Source of the DNA: Silene conica
Lineage: Eukaryota; Streptophyta; Magnoliopsida; Caryophyllales; Caryophyllaceae
Assembly (NCBI GenBank): GCA_029255685.2
Contig: CM055315.2
Location: 73,499,681 to 73,563,680, forward strand
Length of the DNA stretch: 64,000 nt
Reading direction: 5' to 3'
Made by a program: the position numbers and the translations under genes. The number at the start of each line of letters is the position of its first letter. Positions within the stretch are counted from its first letter, which is position 1. Below, piece by piece: positions 54,504 to 64,000 of this stretch. A model generated the notes under the pieces. That model saw only the letters and a program-made list of their open reading frames with translations. It ran no database searches and was not told the origin of the DNA.

Positions 54504-55351
54504 ACAAGATCCACTTTGCATAAAAGTGATTAAGAAGTTTTATGATATTAAAATATGACTTGTAGATGATGGTGGATGGTTTAGTTTGCTTTTTAATTAG
54601 AATTACAGATTATAGATATGTCTATTTTAATTAAATTGTGGGAATGTCTAACAAAAGGTGGGACGGAGTTGCATATATAAAATATTAAAATTAGAGTGAT
54701 GTGATTTTTATTTATCATTTGATTTATTCTAAAAATAAAAAATAAAAAATTTATTTTAAATTTTGATTTTTTTATTTATATCAAAAATTAAAAATGCCAA
54801 AGTTTATTGTTAATTTTGCTATTATTAATTTAAATTTAATGATTTTAAATTTCTTAATTTCTTATAAACTGCATAAAATTAGAATGATGTGATTTTTTGT
54901 CGTTTTATCTTATTCTAATAATAAACGTAAAAAAATTAAAATTGAATATGTATTTTTTTTATTTAATTTATTTTAAAATTAAATAAACTAAATTTTAATG
55001 TTTATGAATTTATTAATTGCATTTAATGATTATGATTTTAGTTTTCTTTTCATAATAAGGGACGATGATGTGACTTGATAAATTACTCTTAAATAGTGAA
55101 ATGGTAAAATGTGATGCATTAGATTATCTTTTTATTATATTTATAGATAGATGTCATTGTCATTGTTCCAATTACTGAGAATTCCCTCATTTCGGTCAAT
55201 GCATCGGGCCACTCGGGCTCTACCACGACACCACCAGGCATAGATCTCTTGTATATAGCCACAGTGCACCACGACACATGCTCTTCTCGGTCGCACCACC
55301 TTCGGCCACCTCAGTAACAATTATCTTATAAACCCATATTTCAATCATTAT
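54504..55351. other. Very AT-rich intergenic DNA, no gene seen
   Basis: Long A/T runs and short simple repeats only. Confidence 0.4.
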
Positions 55352-55456
55352 TTTTTTTGGTTCAAATGAGCGCACAATGTCACGGGTGAGAATCGAAACC
55401 CCAACTTCATGGTTGACATAAGAGAGCTCTTACCACTTGAACTAACTCTTGTTCTC
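55352..55456 (-). mobile_element. SINE-like remnant (tRNA-derived)
   Basis: On the minus strand a possible A box (TAGTTCAAGTGGTAAGAG) is followed about 40 bp later by a possible B box (GGTTTCGATTC). This is the spacing and sequence style of plant tRNA-derived SINEs. No target duplication or clear tail was found. Confidence 0.45.
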
Positions 55457-56279
55457 TTAATTTCAATCATTATAATGAACAAACAAAAATTTCTTAGTAA
55501 TTGAGACAAATTGTGACAAATAATATTAAAAAATAAATTAGATTGATTCGTGAATTAAAATCACTTAGTTGAAGTTTTTGGAGCAATTAAATTAGGTTTC
55601 AAGTAAAAGATGGAAGTAAGAACTAATTTGATTAAGCTTGGGTTAGAAGGGTATTAGATGGAAATTAATGAAAAAACGTATATGAAAGTTTAAAGTCCGT
55701 ATCCGAAAAAGTAATTCCGTATTTTTATTTTGGGTTTTTTTACGTGGTAACCCTGTGTTTTTATCAAATTCTACAGGGTAACCCTACTTTTCCGAGAACA
55801 CAAATAGTAACCCTCAAACTTATACGTATCGTCGTGAGTCGTGACCCTCAATTTTATCCATTAAATATGTGACGTGACAAATTGAATTTTAAGATTTTTT
55901 TACAAGGTAATCTTATATTCTTAAAAATTCTACCATATAACCCTTTCTTTTTGGATGTCAAAGAAAACGAAAATTGGCTAAAAGGAGAACTTTACAATAT
56001 TCTTAGGATTCAACTATATCATTGGACCAATATTGTAATAATTCACTTGAAATTCATTTCATGATTCATGGTTTAATTTCACCAATTTTCATATGTGATG
56101 TGTCACAAGCTTTTGTGACATCTCACTAATGGTTTAAATTATAACGCTTGTGACATTTCACTATTAGTTTAAACTATAACAAGAGGTGTAAGTCGTTTTG
56201 AAATATCACAAGTACTTTTTCGTCACAAGCAAGAATAGCTGGTTTAATTTATGGCTCCTTAGGGGAGCACTAAACTCAT
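55457..56279. other. Intergenic; contains TTGTGACAT-rich stretch
   Basis: No gene is seen. The part at 56095-56230 has several copies of TTGTGACA in both orientations, and may be a decayed relative of the element at 53560-53790. Confidence 0.35.
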
Positions 56280-56907
56280 ACAAAACCTCAAACAGAGACT
56301 CAACTAGGCAATTTTGAGGATATCAAGTCGCCATTTTTCAAAGGATTTGGAATTCACAACTACAGCCGAAATCAAATCACAGCACAAGCCTGGGATAAAG
56401 AAATACTCCAAGGCACAAGATAGAATAAACTGCAAAATACTGGACCAGTTTGAAGAAGCTTAAATATCCAATGACCTTCGCTTCGCTTGACATCACGCAA
56501 CTGCATTAAACAGGTGTTGCCCTTCTTCAACAACGAAAATCCAATCTCATATGCACATCATCATATCAACAATTAAGTTTCAGTCTGACCTATATTGCTA
56601 TTTCATTTCAAGCATCACACATTATATCCAAATAACCAAGAGTCATGAAATACCGAATTCGGAGAGTATGTGCACAATACTGAATGTTTGAATATCTATA
56701 TCAGCGTCCTACAAGACCGCATTACTCAGGGCATCTACTAATATCACATTACACATTTACACCTGAGGTATAAGGTAACATCAATACTAAAAAGCTACGG
56801 AATGTTATTTTGTTTTTCCCGGATTTCCTATATGTTTACGGGCTACTTATACAGTGACAGAGCCCAGGAAGCTACACAGAAGGATATTGTGCAAGCTTGG
56901 GATTATT
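56280..56907 (-). other. Probable 3' UTR and downstream flank of GGP
   Basis: No coding pattern. Its position directly after the stop codon at 56908 suggests the transcript's 3' end lies here, but I see no decisive poly(A) signal. Confidence 0.4.
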
Positions 56908-59900
56908 TCACTGACGGACCAAACACTCATGGTGTCCATTGATCATGGCTGACGAACTCTTGTTGATAGGCGCACCTTCTCTTGGCAGTGGTTCAAACTC
57001 AGCCTCCTTAGAGAGGATGTCCGACCCATCTTCAACTATATAGCAAGCAATGGCTTCGAAAATCATGCTTTTAACTTCTTCAAACCTTGCTTCAGAAAGA
57101 GAGACTTCAGCAAGAAGCCTCCAAGCATTCTCCTCCGATGCCTCCTCAAAGTCTTTTTTCCTCTTCAGCACCATGTGTCCACTGATCTCCCATACAGCCG
57201 GGTTCACTTGCGTATCAAGAAGCTCAGAGCTTACCTCGCCTAGAGCTTGTTTTTCAGCATAACACTGGCAGAGAACATGTCAATAATTAGTGATGGAAGA
57301 AAAAGGAGTATTCAAGACAAGGCATTTAATATTAGCTGTAACACCAAATCACAACCGAATTGTCAAAGTTTTGAAGATTACTTCGTATTACACTACTACA
57401 GTTTGGGGCAGTGTCTGCCAAATTATAGAGCGCCCGATGCCCGAGATCAAAGCGAGACAACCAATTCCGAGATCATGTCTCAAACTCTCGAACAGGAATT
57501 AATAACATGATCAAAACGCAATGGTAGGACAAAAGAAAGAACGAAATCGTTATAGCACCTGAGGGAGGAGGAAAACCCGCCTTCCGGAGTCAGCGATGAG
57601 GACGTTGTAAGGAATGTTAGTGTCTTGGAGAAAGATGCACGAATCTGTGACAGCCTTGGCCAAATCTTGCAAAGAGTTCCCACCCTCAAAGACAAGTCCC
57701 CTAACTGGATATTTCAAGAGATGGAATATTTTCACCCCATGATTAGTAGTAGTGATTTTCTTGATAGGAGCCTTCTCGATGGGGAATGGCATAGCCAAGA
57801 AATAAGCCTGTTCAGTAAAGAGCACAAAATTTAACTCGGTATAAAAATTCAATTATATTTTCTTACAAAGTTCAATAATTACAAGTTTTTAAATATGCAA
57901 ATATGAAAAATGGTTGTTTCTCAAAGTTCAGATAGTTGTTTTCACAGTTCAAGCATGAGAAATTCCATGCTGTATATCATCATATATTTGAATATATAAA
58001 CTACCAATAGCCAAGGTTAATCGCCAAAGTCAAAGTTGGACAATAAATTTGTGAAGAAGTTAGTATTACTAGGCCTCCAATGAAGGTTCGAGAAAATACC
58101 TGGAAATGAAGATGATTGATTGTAGCAAATGCACCCAAGCTATTGTAACCAAGTCGAAAGTACGGACTTCTAGCTTCAACAGCCATGTAAAGGGCAAGCA
58201 GAAAGTTGTCAAAGTCAATTCTCTGAGGCAAGCACTCAAATATGTGAGGAATCAAGAGCACGTGTCCGTATTCAATAGGACTGACCTGTTAATTGGACAT
58301 ACATTATAAAACTCAAAGTTATTCATAATAGCAAATGCAGGTAATACGTCTTGAAATCTGGACAACTAAGAAGGCCACAGGAAATCGGAGAATCGGAAAT
58401 TACATTGATGGCAACAACACTCGGAGAATTTTCGACATCAATCAAAGCATTAGGGATGAAATGGGCATCACCATCCTCGCTCGCTTCAAACTGGAATAGC
58501 ACCTCTTCCTGCCCGACTTTGGTGAAGTTGAATTTGTTTCCATCAAAGGGCTGCAGGACCTTGTCAACTTGGAACTCAGTAGGCCTTTTCTTCAGGTGAC
58601 GTCCCTCATTGAGCTGGGCAATAAATCCATAGTTGCCTGGTATCACCTATTAGGACCCACATGCACCTCATTAGCATGGCATCTATCAGGCTTTTTACTT
58701 GGACAAAATAGACTCCCAAACATGGATACAAGGGGTTATCTATGTTAGTTAGACAGCGGTTAGAAGGATCCGATAAGGATACGTGTCAAGGAGTCAGACA
58801 CGGTTATTTTATGCTAAATGATCATGCCTTTGTTTGCAATGAAATGTTCACTTTTCCCACCAAAGTTAAGAGTGTTGTGTCAGACATGGAGTATGCAAGA
58901 TAACATGAAGAGTCGCACTAACATAGGGTACTACAAGATGAACCAATAGGACAGCAAAATGATACCTTAGTTTCACAGGCAGTAACATCGTAGCGAAAGA
59001 GGCCCCTCTCCATCCTGTCCTCCCACTGCCATAGCAAAAAGAAACATAAGATAGTTATAAGGTTTGATTTCTACAAAAGATAATACACTCCTATTGTCAT
59101 CTTTCCACAAAATCCAATTACCTCTCCAAGCAGCAGTGAGTCAAGAAACGCAATAGGTAGGTCTCTGGCACCATGGCAAACAGCTCTCTCAGTAGCTGTC
59201 TTGTTCGCCTTCTCATAAGCATACAACGGCAGTTTTGCACCTTTTCAAAGTGTAAAGCACAAATTTTAAAAAGACCATATCTTAAAGTAGCACGAGAGCA
59301 CTTAACTAATTTAACATCATACTTCAGTAACTTGACGGAGCAATCATGGAAAGAACCGGTACATTAACCATAAAATAACACTGTTTTTGTTGGGCTACTG
59401 TCTAACGAACAAGAAAATTTCATCATCATTTGATCTTGAATTTGAAAGTTTGTACATGAACCTTAATCAATTCACATGAAACTCTGCAATAAAAAACATT
59501 CCAAGGCTCAGCAGTTGAGAGTTGAGACATGTGTACTAGGGCAGAGTATGGATCGGGTATCCGATCCGAAACCCTACTTCGGATCGGATATCCGATCCGA
59601 AAATCCAAAATTTTAGTATCCATGATCTGATCCGAAATGTTCGGATATCCGAAATTTAGTATCCAAAACTATCCGAAAATTGTTGATTATTGGTTTTGTT
59701 AATGAAAAGAAATTAAAATTTACGGTTTTGTAGACGAAGGTTATTTACGGTTTTGTGAATGACGGTTATTGAGAGAGATGAAAGTAGCTAGTGTTATTTA
59801 ATATTTATGGATCAAATCTCGGATACGGATCGGATATTACACGGATATTGGATACCCGATCCGATATTTGATATCTGATCTGATAACTTTCGGATATCGG

Positions 59901-61525
59901 ATATCCAAATTTTTAAGCCAGATATCCATATTTGATCCGATATTCAAATATTTCGAATACGGGTATCCAAACCAAACCACTTTTCGGATCAGATATCCAT
60001 TAATTCGGATCAGATACGGATCGGATGTCGGATCAATTCGGATCATCGGATTTTTTGCTCAACCCTAATGTGTACCTACTAAACCGCCATAGACTTAGCC
60101 TCACCGTTATGACTCAAATTATTCTGATAAACTATCTGTTTGCTAGGTTTGGAAAGAGTGGCTCCCTTTAGTTGGGGGTAAGGCCACGTACATTTGAAGC
60201 TTTTGTTCTTTACAAATTTTGTTTAAATGCTAATGGTAGTAGCAACCAAGTCAATGCAATATGATGCTTCTACTCTTTATGTTTGCTCAACTTTTCTTTA
60301 TAGTGACGATCAGTCAAGCAGAAACACTTGATACAGTGATGTGCTATCTTATGATATCTGGAGGCATAATACCCCAGTTTTTTAGACAAACGAGGTTAAA
60401 GGGCAAGTTGCCTACGACTTACTACGACTAGACCTGTCAAACAGGTTGAACGGGCGGGTTGCGGGTCGGGTAGATACGGGCTCGGGTAAAATACGGTTCG
60501 GGTGTATTTCGGGTCGGGCAAAAAATACGGGTCAAGTCTATACGGGTTCCGGGTAAAAATACGGGTCATTCAACATCTTTTCCTCGAAACTTTTAAAACT
60601 TCTTTTATACTCCCTCCATTCATATCCACTTTGCACCTTTACTTTTTTACGTGCTAAATATCTTTAGCCACGTATTCGCAAAAATTATAAAAGTTAGATA
60701 TTTTCAATGTACTTGTGAAGACGAATCAAACAAGATCCCGCATGAATATATTTTCTCTTACGTATTAGGAGAAAATCGATACCGAACATTGATTTGTAAA
60801 TAGTGTAAAAAAAGCAAAAGTACCATTTGGATTTGAATGGAGGAAGTATGTAATTCAAACATTTTATACGTTTTCTCTCATCTTGACGACTTAGTCAAAT
60901 TAATTGTCACTATTTTCGTTCATCACCATCGTTATCATCATCATCACTTCCACTAACTGGCTATGTACGATAATAAAACTCAAATATGACGTGACATGCG
61001 ATAAGAGGTGATGAGACTATAAAAAAAAATAAAAATAAAAAATAACAAACGACTAGTAAATTAAAAATACTCCACACCCTGCACTCCTCTACACTCCTAC
61101 TCCGTAACATTCTTGGTTCCACCACCGCAGTCATCATAATATCAATACAGAAAACTCAGCCCAGTCTTCCCTATATTAAGGAGTATCAAAAATACCGTCT
61201 GTGCCAATCATTTATCTACTTTTTTATTCTCTTTTAATTAACGTAAACAAATGATAGAAACCAATGGAGCTACAACTCTAGCAGTTCTAGAAACAGTAAT
61301 ATTGGACAGTAATGTGACCGTTACAGAATTCAATCGATTATTTTGAAAAAATGATGCAATTAATCAAACCAATAAACAAAACAAAAAACATGATGGAAGA
61401 AGTAGTGACATACCATGAATACAACAGTCTGTGAGGCAATTCGTACCACAACCACCATTACCAACATCTCCATCTTCCTTTTGATGATTCGACACCACCG
61501 TCGGAACTCTCTTTATCCTCAACAT
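56908..61525 (-). CDS. GGP: GDP-L-galactose phosphorylase (VTC2/GGP type), 7 exons, 441 aa
   Basis: The enzyme converts GDP-L-galactose to L-galactose 1-phosphate, the committed step of plant vitamin C synthesis. Exons on the minus strand: 61414-61525, 59122-59240, 58966-59025, 58404-58646, 58100-58285, 57559-57807, 56908-57264. All introns are GT-AG and the phases join in frame (77+20+81+62+83+118 residues, the first two exons counted together). The start MLRIKRVPTVVSN is the usual family start, and total length matches the roughly 440 aa family. Matching blocks include GRHLKKRPTEFQVDKVLQ, FRLGYNSLGAFATINHLHFQ and NPAVWEISGHMVLKRK. The HIT-type motif HLHFQ has His at residues 236 and 238. 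Intron 1 is 2.2 kb and carries MITEs. The conserved uORF lies 25 nt upstream. No break is visible. Confidence 0.95.
59537..60067. mobile_element. hAT-type MITE in intron 1 of GGP
   Basis: The 531 bp element has ends TAGGGCAGAG and CTCAACCCTA (8 of 10 positions pair) and is flanked by an 8 bp duplication ATGTGTAC (59529-59536 and 60068-60075), diagnostic of hAT insertion. Inside, the words CGGATATCCGATCCG and variants recur in both orientations, giving strong foldback potential. No transposase is present. Confidence 0.88.
60429..60570. repeat. CGGGT-rich repeat, possible hAT MITE half
   Basis: Starts TAGACCTGTCAAACAGG and continues with many CGGGTCGGGTA-type words. The start resembles hAT-type MITE ends, but no matching second end or duplication was found. 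Confidence 0.4.
60610..60847. mobile_element. Stowaway MITE (Tc1/mariner type) in intron 1 of GGP
   Basis: Ends CTCCCTCCATTC and GAATGGAGGAAG are inverted repeats typical of Stowaway elements. TA flanks both sides (60608-60609 and 60848-60849). At 238 bp, size and AT-richness fit the family. Confidence 0.88.
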
Positions 61526-61549
61526 TTTTATCCCCCAATTAATAAATAA

Positions 61550-61792
61550 TTATATTCCAAATTTACAAAAAGAAAAATAAACTAATCCAAAAGGAGAGGA
61601 GGTTTGAAGGAGAGAACCGCCGCCGGCGAGGAAAAGAAGATCGGAGGGGCAGCCGCCTTCGGAAGGCAAGGCGCCGCGACCGCCGTGAGAAGAAGGGTTG
61701 TTGCTAATCAACAAAGTTGTAGGAGGAATATCTTTGATGTGTCGTAATTCATGCAGTTTAGTTGAACCCAGGATTTTGGTTTGAATACCCGT
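61550..61792 (-). promoter_or_regulatory. Conserved upstream ORF of GGP with probable ACG start (80 codons)
   Basis: In the GGP 5' leader an 80-codon frame has no ATG. The first plausible start is ACG at 61790-61792, three codons after an in-frame TAG (61799-61801). It ends with TAA 24 nt before the main ATG. The peptide contains LHELRHIKDIPPTTLLISNN and then HGGRGALPSEGGCPSDLLFL, which I recognise as the conserved uORF of plant GGP genes. In that family the uORF uses a non-AUG start and represses translation when ascorbate is high. Start use here is inferred. Confidence 0.85.
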
Positions 61793-62284
61793 CTTGTCCT
61801 ACTTTTGCTAAAACATGTGAAAATGGATGTGAGAATTCAGGTTGGAAAATGGAGGTTCTGGATTTTGGGAGTATTGAAGGAGATGTTGTATAAATCAGCG
61901 GCTTGAGGAGTTAAATAAAGAGACGAAAGAGGGCGAATGGGGAATTGGAAATTGAGAATTGGTGGGAACTGGGAAATGGGTGTGTCAGCGTGTGGTTGTA
62001 GTTGGACGAAAGTTTGAGTTTTGTGTGTTTTTGGAGTTGAGGACCAAACTTGCTTTTTTCTCTTTTTTTTTTTTTTTTTTTTTGAGGTTGGTGACTTGAA
62101 TAGCACCAATTTATCTCATCCTTTCGAATGAGTAAGTTAAAGTTGAAGTCACCGGCTTTCAACCCACCAGAAAGAGTTGGACATGAATATTCAACAGAAG
62201 CCATGAAGTCAACAACTTTGCTGGTTTCACAGAAGCAATGTTTAATTATCACTTCATCGAACAGGTGAAGATCAAGTTTCACAT
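61793..62284. other. GGP 5' flank and promoter region
   Basis: No gene seen. A run of T (about 62064-62082) and TC-rich stretches lie here. I see no certain TATA box, so the transcription start is not fixed. Confidence 0.4.
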
Positions 62285-62655
62285 CTTTTATAATATTAGA
62301 GATTTCTCACGGGTTCTGCCAAGGGTTACGGGGTGAGTTGATAACACATAAATTATCAGTTTATCACCCTCTGCAATTAACTTAGAGATTCCTAAATGTT
62401 TAGCGGCTAAAATACCTTCTTTTAAAGCGAGTGCTTCTGCGACAAGAATACTATTAGATCCACACTTTTTTGCTCCTAACAACACGACTTCACCATTATG
62501 ATCTCTTATACAAAATCTTAAAGCGACTTTATCGCCATTTATTCTCGATCCGTCAAAATTTAGCTTTAGGAAACCATTTCTAGGTTTCTCCCACCAGATG
62601 TTCTTTTTACTAGAAGTATTTCTAGCAGACTTTTCTTTCTCGGGATTGTTGAGAT
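62285..62655 (-). pseudogene. LINE RNase H-like domain fragment
   Basis: The minus strand reads NIWWEKPRNGFLKLNFDGSR, VALRFCIRDHNGEVVLLGAK and AEALALKEGILAAKHLGI, the RNase H-like end of plant LINE ORF2. The end is disrupted after LIAEGDKLII. It is separated from the upstream LINE part (63421 onward) by a CACTA-derived segment. Confidence 0.8.
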
Positions 62656-63420
62656 CTTTATGTCTGGTTCATTTTTTTTAAAAATCCACAAGGAGGATAT
62701 TTAATGGTTGTACCATTTAGCCACAAGATATTTACTGTAGATTTATTGGGATAACATTTAATTATCTACTATTTATCAATATTTGGGGTCGCAAAAAACC
62801 GTCTTTTAAACCAATTTTTTTCAAGTTTGGGGTAGCGGCTGCTACCCCTTGCTCAAAGGTGGGTTCGCCCTTGTCTACGACACGACTCTCATTTAAACCC
62901 GGTGTCTTTGATATATTTAAGTAGATATTGATAATTATTGTTTAAAGAATGTGTTAGGCGGTGGATTATGGTAAGTTAAGAGATAGAGGTATGCATGTAT
63001 TACTCGGTGAATTTAGTAGAATTAATTAAATAATATATTATTTAAGATTAATTTATTATTATTAGTTATTAAATAAATTGTAAATTAATATATAGGAAAT
63101 CGGATTCTGGAGGACAGGTTTCTTAGTTATTAAATAAATTGAAAATTAATATATAGGAAACCGGATTCTGGAGGACAGGTTTCTTAGTTATTAAAAAAAT
63201 TGAAAATTAATATATAGGAAACCGGATTTTGGAGGACAGGTTTCTTAGTTATTAAATAAATTGAAAATTAAAATATAGGAAACTGGATTCTAAAGGACAG
63301 GTTTCTTATTTAAACATTGCAAACTTGTTATATTAAATCACTGGTGTCTTACGTTAAGATATCTGTTAGAAAAAAAACAGGTATCTTATAATTGATGTCT
63401 TAGGCTTTTTTGTAGTAGTG
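62656..63420 (-). mobile_element. CACTA-type transposon end fragment in LINE
   Basis: On the minus strand it starts CACTACTACAAAAAAGCC at 63420, a CACTA-type end, directly after LINE coding sequence. The opposite end is not recognisable; the LINE reading resumes near 62655. The fragment contains the 61 bp tandem repeat and no transposase. Confidence 0.65.
63061..63310. repeat. 61 bp tandem repeat (about four copies)
   Basis: Units with the core TATAGGAAACCGGATTCTGG and AGGACAGGTTTCTTAG start near 63064, 63125, 63186 and 63247, with few differences. They resemble CACTA subterminal repeats. Confidence 0.9.
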
Positions 63421-64000
63421 ACATAAAGTAATAAGTTTGTTAATATTAAAATTAACATTATTAAAGATAATATCATTTCTATAAAACCATGCGTTCGGCC
63501 AAATAAAGATGATCTTAACGAAATCATCTTGTGGAATTAAGTGTTTGAGATAATTAAGCTTCATTAGAAAATTTTGACGTGCAATATTATCATAATTTGA
63601 CACAAAATTGTTATAGCTAGTGATGTTCATTTCTTGGATAATAGACCCAATCAAAGGACATTCGTAAAAGAAATAATCTTTATTTTCACTAGGATAGTTA
63701 CACAAAATGCAATGATGTGGGACATTAATATGACTTTTGAGAAGTCTATCTTTCGTTGGGAGGCCGTCAACACATGCTTTCCAAAGAAAAAATTTCAATT
63801 TTGGTGGAATATTCAATTTTCAAACCCACTGAAAATTATATTTGTCATGAGCGTGATCGAATACACCTTGCGCTAGCCAAATTGTTGTTTTTGTAGAGAA
63901 ATTTCCATCCACGGATAACCCCCATATGAGGGTATCCGGAATATCATTATGTGGCAGTGGAATGTCAATAATCTGATTCACAATATCGTTATTTACCAAA
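63421..64000 (-). pseudogene. LINE ORF2 zinc-binding region (broken, continues beyond window)
   Basis: From the window edge the minus strand reads IPDTLIWGLSVDGNFSTKT, then QWV followed by a TGA where a Trp is normal, then KLNIPPKLKFFLWKACVDGL and a Cys/His motif (CILCNYPSENKDYFFYECP). This is the zinc-binding region of plant L1-type ORF2. The frame runs into the CACTA end at 63420 (HYYKKA are encoded by the transposon end). Confidence 0.85.

Overview
This window is nuclear DNA of a flowering plant, almost certainly a eudicot. The evidence is intron-containing plant genes, Copia, Athila-like and LINE retroelements, CACTA, hAT and Stowaway DNA elements, and AT-rich spacers. I cannot place it below that level from sequence alone.

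Positions 1-5040 hold part of a cluster of intronless DUF241 genes: one partial gene cut by the window edge, one intact gene (3634-4443), a decayed copy and a C-terminal scrap. Positions 5041-11073 are an old unrecognised repeat split by a decayed Copia element (6020-10700) with 184-185 bp LTRs and a GCATG target duplication.

Positions 11074-18023 and 31252-38213 are the two arms of a nearly identical inverted repeat of about 6.95 kb. Each arm carries two intact DUF241 genes, two DUF241 pseudogenes in the opposite orientation, and a retroelement segment. The 13.2 kb spacer holds a minus-strand Athila-like (Ty3/gypsy) element with LTRs at 26283-29459 and 17079-19039. Its internal part keeps gag, protease and a downstream ORF but no recognisable RT, RNase H or integrase. 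Its upstream LTR was invaded by a solo LTR (27290-28824, TSD TCGAT) and by a CACTA-type end that finishes in telomere-like repeats.

Beyond the right arm lies an unusual STIG1-like secreted cysteine-rich protein with a roughly 300-residue Pro/Gly tail (38575-39912, minus). Next is an intact, very young Copia retrotransposon (40559-45869; apparently identical 248 bp LTRs, AATAC target duplication, uninterrupted polyprotein). A decayed LINE follows (46577-52160), split by a 2.9 kb solo LTR (48542-51477, TSD GCAAA) that carries two internal repeat arrays.

After AT-rich spacer comes the best recognised housekeeping gene: GDP-L-galactose phosphorylase of vitamin C synthesis (VTC2/GGP type), with seven exons on the minus strand (56908-61525, 441 aa). 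Its 5' leader holds an upstream ORF (61550-61792) that lacks ATG, starts plausibly at ACG, and encodes a peptide resembling the conserved GGP feedback uORF. Intron 1 contains a hAT-type MITE and a Stowaway MITE. The window ends in another decayed minus-strand LINE interrupted by a CACTA-type fragment with 61 bp tandem repeats.
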